From Rheinheimera sp. (GTDB lineage: Bacteria > Pseudomonadota > Gammaproteobacteria > Enterobacterales > Alteromonadaceae): a DNA stretch of 10,000 bases. Location: positions 1 through 10,000 of the forward strand of contig NZ_JAIWOI010000317.1 of assembly GCF_020217005.1 (NCBI RefSeq). Reading direction: 5' to 3'. The translations under genes were made by a program, and so were the position numbers. This document shows positions 1-5,232 of this stretch, one piece after another (the stretch's first letter is position 1; each line of letters opens with the position of its first letter). Under the pieces are notes generated by a model. The model searched no databases and had not been told where the DNA came from. It saw only the letters and a program-made list of their open reading frames with translations.

Positions 1-637
1 TTTTAGCGATGGTTGCGCTGACTTTTGTTGATGGCAATAATTGCCTGAAAAATTTGCAGAATACTTTGTTCACATAACCAATTTTGCCTTGGTCGTGGTA
101 GACGGCAATGGCGTTTTCATCGAATCTGTTTTTCTCTTCAGGTACGAAAGTGACCTGATCTTCCAGTCTGACATATTCCAAGTCCAAGTCTTCTTGATAC
201 CTTGTTCCTGCAACTTCCAGCACATATTCAAAGCTGGTTTGGATGTCGCTAAAGTCAGGAAACAAGATAAAGCCATCAGCCGGAGATTTTGCTCCTGTAT
301 AACCCAGCAGTGCAAAATCAGAAGCGTTAAACGGGCTAGGCAAACAATGCTGTTGCAAGTAACGGCCAAAATCGCCTCGCGACTTTGGCGGTAATCTACG
401 CAAAAACGGATCAAGTACATTGTTGGTATGTACAGCTACATCCAGGTTAAAAGCAGGATGGCCAAGAAAGCCAGCGTTTTTAGCTAATTCAAAATCTTCC
501 GATGCCGTTTGATAGGTAAAAGTGTACTCATCTGCTTTACGGGCTATTGTGGCTACAAGGTAACGAGCACCACCAGATTTTGGCTGCCATGTGACCAATA
601 AGGTATTGGGTTCAACTATGGTATTCAAAGTTTTCAT
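1..637 (-). CDS. HIRAN-domain protein with HipA-N-like N-terminal region (partial, C-terminus off the window)
   Basis: The reading frame is open from the ATG at 637 to the left edge of the window, giving 212 visible residues. The last visible part, about residues 133-212, reads like a HIRAN domain: an FEYVLEVAGTRYQ strand, then PEEKNRFDENAIAVY and GKIGYVNK. This is the usual 'N-x-x-D-x-x-A-I-x-V…G-x-x-G-Y-V' pattern. HIRAN domains bind DNA ends in eukaryotic HLTF; bacterial stand-alone versions are poorly characterised. Residues about 11-125 (TWQPKSGGARYLVATI, TYQTASEDFELAKNAGF, FLRRLPPKSRGDFGRYL) resemble the small N-terminal domain that caps HipA kinases; this is my recognition, not a search. 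The start codon overlaps the kinase stop (ATGA, 634-637), so translation is probably coupled to the kinase. There is no strong Shine-Dalgarno sequence, which fits coupling. The HIRAN call is fairly sure; the role is inferred from context only. Confidence 0.82.
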   Translation of the reverse strand, partial: MKTLNTIVEPNTLLVTWQPKSGGARYLVATIARKADEYTFTYQTASEDFELAKNAGFLGHPAFNLDVAVHTNNVLDPFLRRLPPKSRGDFGRYLQQHCLPSPFNASDFALLGYTGAKSPADGFILFPDFSDIQTSFEYVLEVAGTRYQEDLDLEYVRLEDQVTFVPEEKNRFDENAIAVYHDQGKIGYVNKVFCKFFRQLLPSTKVSATIAK

Positions 638-1575
638 GATGTCAGAAGCTCACAGATCAATTTATGCCTGCACAATAACAGGCGGGATATCCAATCGAAT
701 CGCTGCTTCGATAATGGTATTTCAAGTTCAATTTCGCACAAATACTCTAATTTAGCCAGCATAGTGGCAAAATCAGTTTGCATAACTTGTTGAACAAAAG
801 CTTTGTTTTGTTCTGATTCATTCACAAGCATTCTTACGGACTCGAGGTGGTTGAGTCTGACCTTGGGATCGCCAGCATCTATCCTTAAGTGGTGCGCCCC
901 CTGTTTTATATATTTATCCACTTTTGCATCGTTCCACCTACTAACATTGGCAGGAAACCGTTCATGGCCGAGACTTGTACCATTATCAAACAACGGACTG
1001 AGTTTGATGGACGGTTTTTTGTTCGGACTATGAACAATCCCCCAATTTTCCTGATGTCTGTCTGTGTTACCAATAATTGAATCGAACAGAATTAACTCAT
1101 TTAACCACTGATTCCAGCTTTGTTCTTCTCCTATGAATTTACTAAGAACTCTGCAAATCTTTATCAAATCAAGGAGGTTGTGTTGACTTCCTTTTTGATG
1201 ATCAAAATCCGGGAAAATCTGTTGAAAGAAGTCAGCGGCATGCACGAAGTTCTGTGTTTGAGGGTCATAAAACCATTCAATTAAAGCCGCACAAACCACC
1301 TTTCCTTCAAAATCCAGTGATTTGGCAGGTAAAGCCTTTGGCACATCAAAGCCAAGCTCTGTGCCTATCAAATAGGCGATACATTCCATCCAGAACTGAT
1401 CCGGATATGCGGGTCGTGAACACTTAAATAAATAGGGCCAGTTAGGTTTTATGGCGGGTATGGTTTCTGCCGGGGACCAAAGCATTTGTTTATCTCTGGC
1501 TCCTATCGGGAATATTCCGTGAGTGTCATCGACCAACCAATCGGTGACATCAATCACTTCAATGTGCTGAGACAA
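634..1575 (-). CDS. HipA-like protein kinase (HipA_2-type), second gene of DUF3037-kinase-HIRAN operon
   Basis: This 313-residue protein has the HipA kinase core. A probable ATP-binding Lys51 (YLFK) precedes helix-C-like Glu64 (FWMECIAYLIG). The catalytic loop is IIGNTDRHQENWG with Asp172, His174 and Asn177, followed by a metal-binding PLFDNGTSLG with Asp197. All key residues are present, so it should be active. HipA-type toxins phosphorylate translation targets such as GltX; the substrate here is unknown. It is shorter than canonical HipA (about 440 residues) and lacks the N-terminal domain, which seems to be carried by the downstream HIRAN gene. The start is TTG at 1573-1575, supported by AAGGAG six bases upstream; no ATG gives the whole domain. 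It overlaps the DUF3037 gene by 17 bases and the HIRAN gene by 4, so the three are surely one translation-coupled operon. Toxin function is inference. Confidence 0.88.
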   Translation of the reverse strand: MSQHIEVIDVTDWLVDDTHGIFPIGARDKQMLWSPAETIPAIKPNWPYLFKCSRPAYPDQFWMECIAYLIGTELGFDVPKALPAKSLDFEGKVVCAALIEWFYDPQTQNFVHAADFFQQIFPDFDHQKGSQHNLLDLIKICRVLSKFIGEEQSWNQWLNELILFDSIIGNTDRHQENWGIVHSPNKKPSIKLSPLFDNGTSLGHERFPANVSRWNDAKVDKYIKQGAHHLRIDAGDPKVRLNHLESVRMLVNESEQNKAFVQQVMQTDFATMLAKLEYLCEIELEIPLSKQRFDWISRLLLCRHKLICELLTS

Positions 1576-1993
1576 ACCCTTCTCCTTGAGTTGTTATTTC
1601 TGCTAGTCCTTGCACTAACTGTTCGAATAATAACTTCAGTGTCAGCTGTGCATTTTTCTCTGTATAGATTGAGCGTAGCCCAGAATAACGGAGCAACTGT
1701 TCACGTGGGCGGATCAATTCCTGAAAGGTAGCCAATAGTTGAGTTGAACTTTGTTGTTCTGCCAACTGTTGAATTCGGGTTAATTCATTAGTGAGCAATG
1801 CAACAGCGTTCGGCAATAAGGTGTTATCTAGTTGAGGAAAAAACTGCTGTATCCGCACTGATGGCGCGGCGATAAGCTGAAAATCAAACACACCATTATC
1901 GGGCCGACATAACACTATGCCGATATTGGCAAACTCACCTGTCTCAGCAAAAGGCAAAAAGCGCACTATGGCGTATTGGTAGAGAGTTTTCAT
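1559..1993 (-). CDS. DUF3037 protein, first gene of the kinase operon
   Basis: This 144-residue protein belongs to the DUF3037 family: N-terminal YQYAIVRFLPFAETGEFAN, then IGIVLC and a helical remainder with FQLIAA, a QFFPQLD region and a PREQLLRYSGLRSI stretch. No enzymatic motif, membrane segment or signal peptide is visible. DUF3037 genes are known to me mainly as neighbours of HipA-like kinase genes, and here the kinase start lies inside its last codons. A partner or antidote role is plausible but unproven. It is paralogous to the solitary DUF3037 gene at 4152-4538: the first 29 residues are identical and roughly half of the aligned remainder matches or is similar. It has a C-terminal extension of about 16 residues relative to that copy. 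The Shine-Dalgarno sequence is weak. A candidate promoter lies at 2030-2058. Confidence 0.88.
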   Translation of the reverse strand: MKTLYQYAIVRFLPFAETGEFANIGIVLCRPDNGVFDFQLIAAPSVRIQQFFPQLDNTLLPNAVALLTNELTRIQQLAEQQSSTQLLATFQELIRPREQLLRYSGLRSIYTEKNAQLTLKLLFEQLVQGLAEITTQGEGFVSAH

Positions 1994-2000
1994 TGTGAGT

Positions 2001-2030
2001 TTAGTTACTCTAACGCGGCTCGTTAGCTAA
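2001..2030. repeat. Nested dyad over the predicted start of the kinase operon
   Basis: CTAACG (2010-2015) and CGTTAG (2021-2026) form a perfect 6-bp inverted repeat around CGGCT. An outer TTAG/CTAA pair (2001-2004 and 2027-2030) extends it. It overlaps the predicted transcription start and the edge of the -10 box of the DUF3037 operon, a position suited to a repressor site or a 5'-UTR hairpin. The binding protein is unknown; the site is unlike the GATACC dyads upstream of the XRE pair. Confidence 0.4.
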
Positions 2031-2058
2031 AAATAAGACAGAGTGCTGCGCTGTTCAA
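2030..2058 (-). promoter_or_regulatory. Candidate sigma-70 promoter of the DUF3037-kinase-HIRAN operon
   Basis: Reading the minus strand, TTGAAC (2053-2058) is followed after exactly 17 bases by TATTTT (2030-2035). Each box matches four of six consensus bases. The predicted transcript would start near 2023, about 30 nt before the DUF3037 ATG. Read-through from the XRE gene ending at 2121 is the alternative. Confidence 0.45.
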
Positions 2059-2096
2059 GCAGAGAAATTCAGCGTAAACAGTTACTTCATTCATTT

Positions 2097-2108
2097 TGGT
2101 AATTACCA
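2097..2108. repeat. Perfect 12-bp palindrome TGGTAATTACCA
   Basis: A perfect 12-bp palindrome lies in the 127-bp gap between the XRE gene stop and the DUF3037 promoter. GTTAC (2081-2085) and GTAAC (2109-2113) flank it as a further inverted pair. It could be an operator or a weak hairpin; no T-tract follows, so it is a poor terminator. Confidence 0.35.
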
Positions 2109-2120
2109 GTAACACCCACC

Positions 2121-2336
2121 TCAACGAAACCCATCAAAGCTAAAAATCTGCTCTACCGGCACTTCAAAATAACGTGCCATTTGCAACGCTATCACCACAG
2201 AAGGCGTAAAACGGCTGGTTTCTACTGTGCTGATGGTTTTACGGGATACACCAATAGCGTCGGCCAGTTGCTGTTGCGACAGCCCTCTGGCGGCGCGCAG
2301 CTCTGCAATTCTGTTGTAGAGGGTTTGCTCTTCCAT
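2121..2336 (-). CDS. Small XRE/Cro-family HTH regulator
   Basis: This 71-residue protein consists almost entirely of an HTH_3/XRE DNA-binding domain. Residues 8-65 cover five helices, and the helix-turn-helix is about residues 19-39 (LSQQQLADAIGVSRKTISTVE region). The tail EVPVEQIFSFD is typical of the short YozG/YgzD-like regulators that pair with a membrane protein. The gene starts in a TGATG overlap with the upstream membrane-protein gene (stop and start share base 2336), so the two are translationally coupled. I infer that it represses its own operon through the three dyads at 2856-2924. It is also 127 bp upstream of, and in the same orientation as, the HipA-like kinase operon, so it could be a HipB-like partner. 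The separate promoter and different dyad there make that weaker. Confidence 0.9.
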   Translation of the reverse strand: MEEQTLYNRIAELRAARGLSQQQLADAIGVSRKTISTVETSRFTPSVVIALQMARYFEVPVEQIFSFDGFR

Positions 2337-2827
2337 CAGTTGGTTTCCTGCTCTGGTTCTTCTTGTTCATCCAGCACTGTGCGCAAACTCAGATAAAAGC
2401 TGATGGACCCGACAAAGATCGTCAGTAATAAAAAGGGCTGAAACGCAAGCCACTGCGGGTCGCCGTTTTTGTTGATTAAGTGGGTTGTGACATAACCCGA
2501 AAACGCCACCACTAGAGTTAAGTTGTAGGCCAGCGTCGTAGCGCGCTGAAAGCGGCTGCGTAAATACTCGTCCTGAAAATCACCGCATATCTCGCGGATT
2601 TTCCAGCCGTAGGACAGCAGCTTAGGTTGTTTCGTCACTTTGACCAGAAAATAAATCACTGAAAACAGCACGCCATAACTAAAAGCATCACTTACTGCAT
2701 TTAGTTCAAACCAAAACAAACTGATGTCTCTTAACAATTGAAAGCCTGTCAGCAGCGCAAAAAACAGGGCGCCGAAGATTGACGCTTTGACACAATTTTC
2801 CTGATCTTCGATAGTCCATGTAGCCAT
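2336..2827 (-). CDS. Four-helix membrane protein coupled to XRE regulator
   Basis: This 163-residue protein has four predicted transmembrane stretches at about residues 15-33, 44-65, 97-117 and 127-148. A polar, charged loop (residues 66-96) lies between the second and third, and the tail is acidic (DEQEEPEQE). There is no signal peptide or recognisable enzyme motif. Small multi-helix membrane proteins co-transcribed with a short XRE regulator are a recurrent pair in bacteria (the DUF2975/YozG type is one example). I do not recognise this sequence as a named family. The ATG at 2827 is preceded by AAGGAA nine bases upstream, and a well-placed promoter lies at 2872-2900. A role in sensing or signalling to the HTH protein is possible but not shown. 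Confidence 0.82.
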   Translation of the reverse strand: MATWTIEDQENCVKASIFGALFFALLTGFQLLRDISLFWFELNAVSDAFSYGVLFSVIYFLVKVTKQPKLLSYGWKIREICGDFQDEYLRSRFQRATTLAYNLTLVVAFSGYVTTHLINKNGDPQWLAFQPFLLLTIFVGSISFYLSLRTVLDEQEEPEQETN

Positions 2828-2855
2828 AATAAGTGTTCCTTTTTTATTAAGTTTA

Positions 2856-2871
2856 GATACCTTCAGGTATC
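2856..2871. promoter_or_regulatory. Operator copy 1, GATACCTTCAGGTATC
   Basis: A 16-bp dyad, GATACCT/AGGTATC, perfect apart from the two central bases. It lies directly downstream of the -10 box and over the predicted transcription start of the membrane protein-XRE operon. It is one of three copies whose centres are 21 and 32 bp apart, near whole helical turns. The likely binder is the XRE protein encoded by the same operon. Confidence 0.65.
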
Positions 2872-2900
2872 AATATGAAACCTTAAGGTATCAGTGTCAA
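2872..2900 (-). promoter_or_regulatory. Sigma-70 promoter of the membrane protein-XRE operon
   Basis: On the minus strand a perfect -35 box TTGACA (2895-2900) is followed after 17 bases by CATATT (2872-2877, four of six matches). The spacer is almost filled by the middle operator dyad (2877-2892). Transcription would start near 2865, inside the first dyad. Binding at either site would block RNA polymerase. Confidence 0.72.
2877..2892. promoter_or_regulatory. Operator copy 2, GAAACCTTAAGGTATC
   Basis: The same dyad with a perfect 10-bp core ACCTTAAGGT (2880-2889) and one degenerate outer half (GAA in place of GAT). It occupies the spacer between the -35 and -10 boxes, the strongest position for repression. 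Confidence 0.65.
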
Positions 2901-2908
2901 GTTTTTTT

Positions 2909-2924
2909 GATACCTTAAGGTTAT
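2909..2924. promoter_or_regulatory. Operator copy 3, GATACCTTAAGGTTAT
   Basis: Third dyad with the perfect core ACCTTAAGGT (2912-2921). It lies upstream of the -35 box of the minus-strand promoter and toward the divergent nucleotidyltransferase gene. It could stabilise repression cooperatively or also act on the divergent promoter. An AT-rich TATATT (2922-2927) overlaps it, but I found no matching -35 box on the plus strand. Confidence 0.6.
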
Positions 2925-2959
2925 ATTTTAGTGGTGCAAAAGATCATCAGTATTAGGTT

Positions 2960-2973
2960 GTGGCTTTTGCCAC
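2960..2973. repeat. Small hairpin GTGGC-TTTT-GCCAC
   Basis: A perfect 5-bp stem with a TTTT loop lies just upstream of the chosen start of the nucleotidyltransferase gene. It may be a leader hairpin or an operator for the winged-helix domain of that protein. A GTG that could open the same frame starts at its first base. Confidence 0.3.
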
Positions 2974-2995
2974 GGCTACAAGAGCCTGCAGATGT

Positions 2996-3682
2996 ATGTC
3001 TATTCTAAAATTGACGAATGAAGCCCAAAAGGCTGCATTCGTAGCTTATTTGGCTTCATTTGGTGCTGCTGTGTCTGCTCTTACGGATTTGCTTTTTACC
3101 GGTTACCGGCGTCAGGTGTTGGGTTTGCTGTTGCTAAAACCCGACCAGGCTTGGCATGTGCGTGGAATTGCCCGTTTAACTGATACGCAGCCCGGCACTT
3201 TGCATAAAGAGCTAACGAAATTGGCACAGGCTGGCATTTTGAAAAAAACACAGCAAGGGAACCAGCTGTGTTATCAGGCCGATACCAGCTGCGTGGTGTA
3301 TGAAGAACTCGCCAGTATTCTGCGTAAAACGACTGGTTTGGTTGATGTGTTACGGCAGGCTTTGTTGCCTGTATCCGATCAACTGCAGTGTGCTGCAGTC
3401 TTTGGTTCAGTCGCCAGCGGCAAAGCGACGGCCAATAGCGATATCGACCTGCTGTTGGTGGGGGAACTGAGTTTTGTGGATGCAGTGAAGAGCCTGTATC
3501 CAGCGCAGCAACAGCTGGGCCGCGAGATCAATCCTAAACTATATTCAGTCGCCGAATGGCAGAAAGCTCTGGCTGAAGGTTCCGGTTTTATCCGTGAACT
3601 GTTGGCTAATCCGCTACTGATGATCGCAGGAGACAAGGATAACCTTAGACAATCTGATGGGCATACTGCTGGAACACATTAA
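2996..3682 (+). CDS. Winged-helix minimal nucleotidyltransferase (MNT-type antitoxin)
   Basis: From the ATG at 2996 this is 228 residues. A winged helix comes first (LLFTGYRRQVLGLLLLKPDQ, HVRGIARLTDTQPGTLHKEL, GILKKTQQGNQLCYQAD, about residues 32-97). A nucleotidyltransferase fold follows with AVFGSVASGKATANSDIDLLLVG (about 134-156). This is the complete GS-x(n)-SDIDL signature, including both metal-binding Asp residues. In MNT-HEPN toxin-antitoxin pairs the MNT protein silences the HEPN toxin, often by AMP transfer to it. The downstream HEPN gene begins inside this gene's 3' end but is broken, so this is an orphan. The start is uncertain: GTG at 2960, ATG at 2996 and GTG at 3071 are all possible, and family members usually begin near the LLFTGYRRQ segment. 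The last residues (about RQSDGHTAGTH) lie in the overlap and are not conserved. Confidence 0.86.
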   Translation: MSILKLTNEAQKAAFVAYLASFGAAVSALTDLLFTGYRRQVLGLLLLKPDQAWHVRGIARLTDTQPGTLHKELTKLAQAGILKKTQQGNQLCYQADTSCVVYEELASILRKTTGLVDVLRQALLPVSDQLQCAAVFGSVASGKATANSDIDLLLVGELSFVDAVKSLYPAQQQLGREINPKLYSVAEWQKALAEGSGFIRELLANPLLMIAGDKDNLRQSDGHTAGTH

Positions 3683-4073
3683 CCCAGATAAAACAGCTAT
3701 ACAGCGGCTGCTAGAAGCGGCACAACCTAATATTAAAGATGCAGTTGGCTGGACTGAGTAATGAAAACCGCTTTGATGCCGCTTACAAAGCCATTATGCA
3801 ACTGTCGAATGCAGCGTTGCAGGCTGCTGGATTTCGAACCCTGACCAGTAAAACTGGCCACCATCAAACTACTTTTCATAAAGCATGCTTCAATCTTTGG
3901 TTAAGACAGTGGGTATAGACACGGACAGGCTTATTGTTCCGGATGCCTTGCGTAAGCAGCGCAATGTTGCGGATTATTCCGGTGATCTGGTGGAAGATGC
4001 TGCTGTTGCGGAATGTATCAAACAGGCAAAAGAGTTGATGGTTTTAACGGAAACTTGGTTGAAGCGGACTTAA
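3639..4073 (+). pseudogene. HEPN-domain protein (toxin partner of MNT), broken
   Basis: Three consecutive frames give successive parts of one HEPN protein. From 3639 the frame reads ITLDNLMG…AAQPNIKDA and stops at TAA 3759-3761. From 3742, shifted, it reads QLAGLSNENRFDAAYKAI…TGHHQTTF and stops at TAG 3916-3918. From about 3891, back in the first frame, it reads QSLVKTVGID…ALRKQRNVADYSGD…TWLKRT and stops at 4071-4073. The joins imply a 2-nt loss near 3741 and a 14-nt gain near 3879-3892. The expected start codon at 3639 is ATA rather than ATG; AGGAG (3628-3632) stands six bases upstream of it. Removing the changes gives about 140 residues, normal for the family. The RN-x-x-x-Y version of the HEPN motif is kept. 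No complete product is possible unless two frameshifts are programmed, which I think unlikely. Confidence 0.88.
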
Positions 4074-4136
4074 CAGTGAAATGCGGTAGTTAGTTGTATC
4101 TCGTTGTCTTGTTTTACTACTTCACTCTTAACGTAC

Positions 4137-4154
4137 TAATCAAGATACTGATTA
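4137..4154. terminator. Weak hairpin between HEPN remnant and solitary DUF3037 gene
   Basis: TAATCA (4137-4142) and TGATTA (4149-4154) form a perfect 6-bp AT-rich inverted repeat that overlaps the DUF3037 stop codon. The two reading directions converge here, so a bidirectional terminator would fit. The stem is weak and has no T-tract. Confidence 0.2.
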
Positions 4155-4538
4155 AGGCACCAATTGGGATACTAACTGCGCCAGCAGTTCGTCGGGCTTA
4201 GCTGCGGTTAAGACGGAGCGCAGGCTGGAGTAGCAAATTAACTCTTCGTTTGGCTGGGTGAGCTGCTGAAAGGCGGCAAAAACCTCTGGCGCTTTTTGCT
4301 GTTCTGCCAGCTGTTGCACTTTGATTAACTCTTCAGTTAATGCTCTGATGGTCAGAGGGAACAATGCTTCATTGATTTGTGGAAAAAATCGTGGCACCCG
4401 CTCCGCATGTTCAGGAACCAGCTGAAAGGCAAAAATGCTGCCTGCAGGGGCACATAACACTATGCCAATATTGGCAAATTCGCCTGTCTCGGCGAAAGGC
4501 AAAAATCGGACTATGGCGTATTGGTAGAGGGTTTTCAT
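4152..4538 (-). CDS. Solitary DUF3037 protein (paralogue of 1559-1993)
   Basis: This 128-residue DUF3037 protein has its first 29 residues (MKTLYQYAIVRFLPFAETGE…IGIVLC) identical to those of the copy at 1559-1993. Their 87 nucleotides differ at eight positions, all silent third-codon bases. Further conserved stretches are FFPQ, a VQQLAEQQ motif and YSSLRSV. The C-terminus is shorter. Unlike the first copy, no HipA-like kinase gene follows; the downstream neighbour is the convergent HEPN remnant. It may be a leftover of a second kinase operon, a solitary antidote-like gene, or a protein with its own function. The Shine-Dalgarno sequence is weak (AAGG about 13 bases upstream), as in the first copy. 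The frame is intact and the differences between copies look selected, so I think it is expressed. Confidence 0.85.
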   Translation of the reverse strand: MKTLYQYAIVRFLPFAETGEFANIGIVLCAPAGSIFAFQLVPEHAERVPRFFPQINEALFPLTIRALTEELIKVQQLAEQQKAPEVFAAFQQLTQPNEELICYSSLRSVLTAAKPDELLAQLVSQLVP

Positions 4539-4577
4539 TGGGGTGTACTGCCTTGGTAACTTTATGTGCTCTACCTA

Positions 4578-4617
4578 AAACAGCAGAAATGTGATGCCAT
4601 GCAAAGTGCTGCTGTTT
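4578..4617. repeat. Inverted repeat upstream of solitary DUF3037 gene
   Basis: AAACAGCAG (4578-4586) and CTGCTGTTT (4609-4617) are perfect 9-bp inverted arms separated by 22 bases. They lie 40-79 bases upstream of the DUF3037 ATG on the minus strand. It may be an operator pair or a leader stem-loop. The rest of the gap 4539-4787 shows no gene and no clear terminator for the MerR gene. Confidence 0.4.
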
Positions 4618-4787
4618 GTTGTAGGGCATTGATAATGAGAGTTTAGCTTGGGTTCCGACTGCAGAAGCGTATTTTTTGTTTCAGCTGAAGGTCTGAAGAG
4701 CCAGCGTCACCTTATGCAGTGAAAGTACTCAGTACAGTGTGAGGTCTGTGCCTGGCGGCAGCAACGCAGATTTACTCTGAGCAACGG

Positions 4788-5171
4788 TTAGGATGCTGTT
4801 TGTTGTGCTGTAACTTCAGCTGTGCTGAGCTGTGACACTAAAAGTTCAATTTGCTGCCTTTGCTCTCTCAGTGACCACATCTGCTGGTCTATCTCTGTCA
4901 GCTTTTGTTGCAGCATAGGCAAGAGCAACTGGCAGTCGACCGGGTGCTGGTCGCTGCTGTGATTTTGCCGTTGCACTGAGCGGATTTGTTTCAGGCTAAA
5001 GCCCATTTGTTGGGCTTTTAAGATGACTTCCAGCCGGCTTTTGCTGTCTTCGCTGTAATAACGGTAGCCGCTCTGTTCCCTCATTGGACTAATCACCCCT
5101 TGTTGTTCCAGAAAGCGTAGTATTGATTCAGAGACATTCAATAATTTGGCGAGCTGACCAATGCGATACAT
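4788..5171 (-). CDS. MerR-family transcriptional regulator
   Basis: From the ATG at 5171 this is 127 residues. The N-terminal MerR winged helix is MYRIGQLAKLLNVSESILRF…YRYYSED (residues 1-40), with a second helix pair IRSV and a long coiled dimerisation helix from about 78 to 118. The reading frame is open further upstream, but the extra residues come from the leader repeat region. AAGGA lies eight bases before this ATG, which decides the start. Cys80 sits at the head of the dimerisation helix, where ZntR/MerR metal sensors have a ligand. It is the only cysteine, and the C-terminal metal-binding loop cysteines are absent, so a classical metal sensor is unlikely; an organic or redox signal is possible. 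It is divergent from the flavin oxidoreductase gene, whose promoter has MerR architecture, so it is very probably that gene's activator. Confidence 0.88.
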   Translation of the reverse strand: MYRIGQLAKLLNVSESILRFLEQQGVISPMREQSGYRYYSEDSKSRLEVILKAQQMGFSLKQIRSVQRQNHSSDQHPVDCQLLLPMLQQKLTEIDQQMWSLREQRQQIELLVSQLSTAEVTAQQTAS

Positions 5172-5200
5172 GGTTTTTTCCTTAAGCTGAAAACTATTGC

Positions 5201-5229
5201 AGGATAAGGTCCGGATTTTGGTATGGCAA
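5201..5229 (-). promoter_or_regulatory. Candidate promoter of the merR-type gene
   Basis: On the minus strand TTGCCA (5224-5229, five of six) and TATCCT (5201-5206, four of six) are 17 bases apart. The transcript would start near 5194, leaving a short leader with AAGGA before the ATG at 5171. Its -35 box is four bases from the -35 box of the divergent promoter, so regulator binding at 5240-5253 could affect both. Confidence 0.5.
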
Positions 5230-5232
5230 GGC

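Noticed and set aside
41..420. Open frames on both strands at 41-394 (plus) and 70-420 (minus)
   Set aside because: They are out-of-frame shadows of the HIRAN gene, whose own frame is open from 637 to the edge and shows a recognisable domain.
2960..2995. GTG start at 2960 for the nucleotidyltransferase
   Set aside because: It adds 12 cysteine- and arginine-containing residues unlike the family, and the GTG lies in a hairpin with poor ribosome-site spacing. It is not fully excluded.
3885..4073. Independent 62-codon gene at 3885-4073
   Set aside because: It is the C-terminal fragment of the HEPN protein; its ATG lies in the 14-nt insertion and has no ribosome site.
3639..4073. Programmed frameshifting to make the HEPN protein
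   Set aside because: Two separate shifts, one equal to 14 extra bases, plus a missing start codon, and no slippery heptamer or pseudoknot seen; decay is simpler.
4663..4690. T-run and CAGCTG hairpin as terminator of the MerR gene
   Set aside because: The order of stem and T-run is wrong for the minus-strand transcript and the stem is short.
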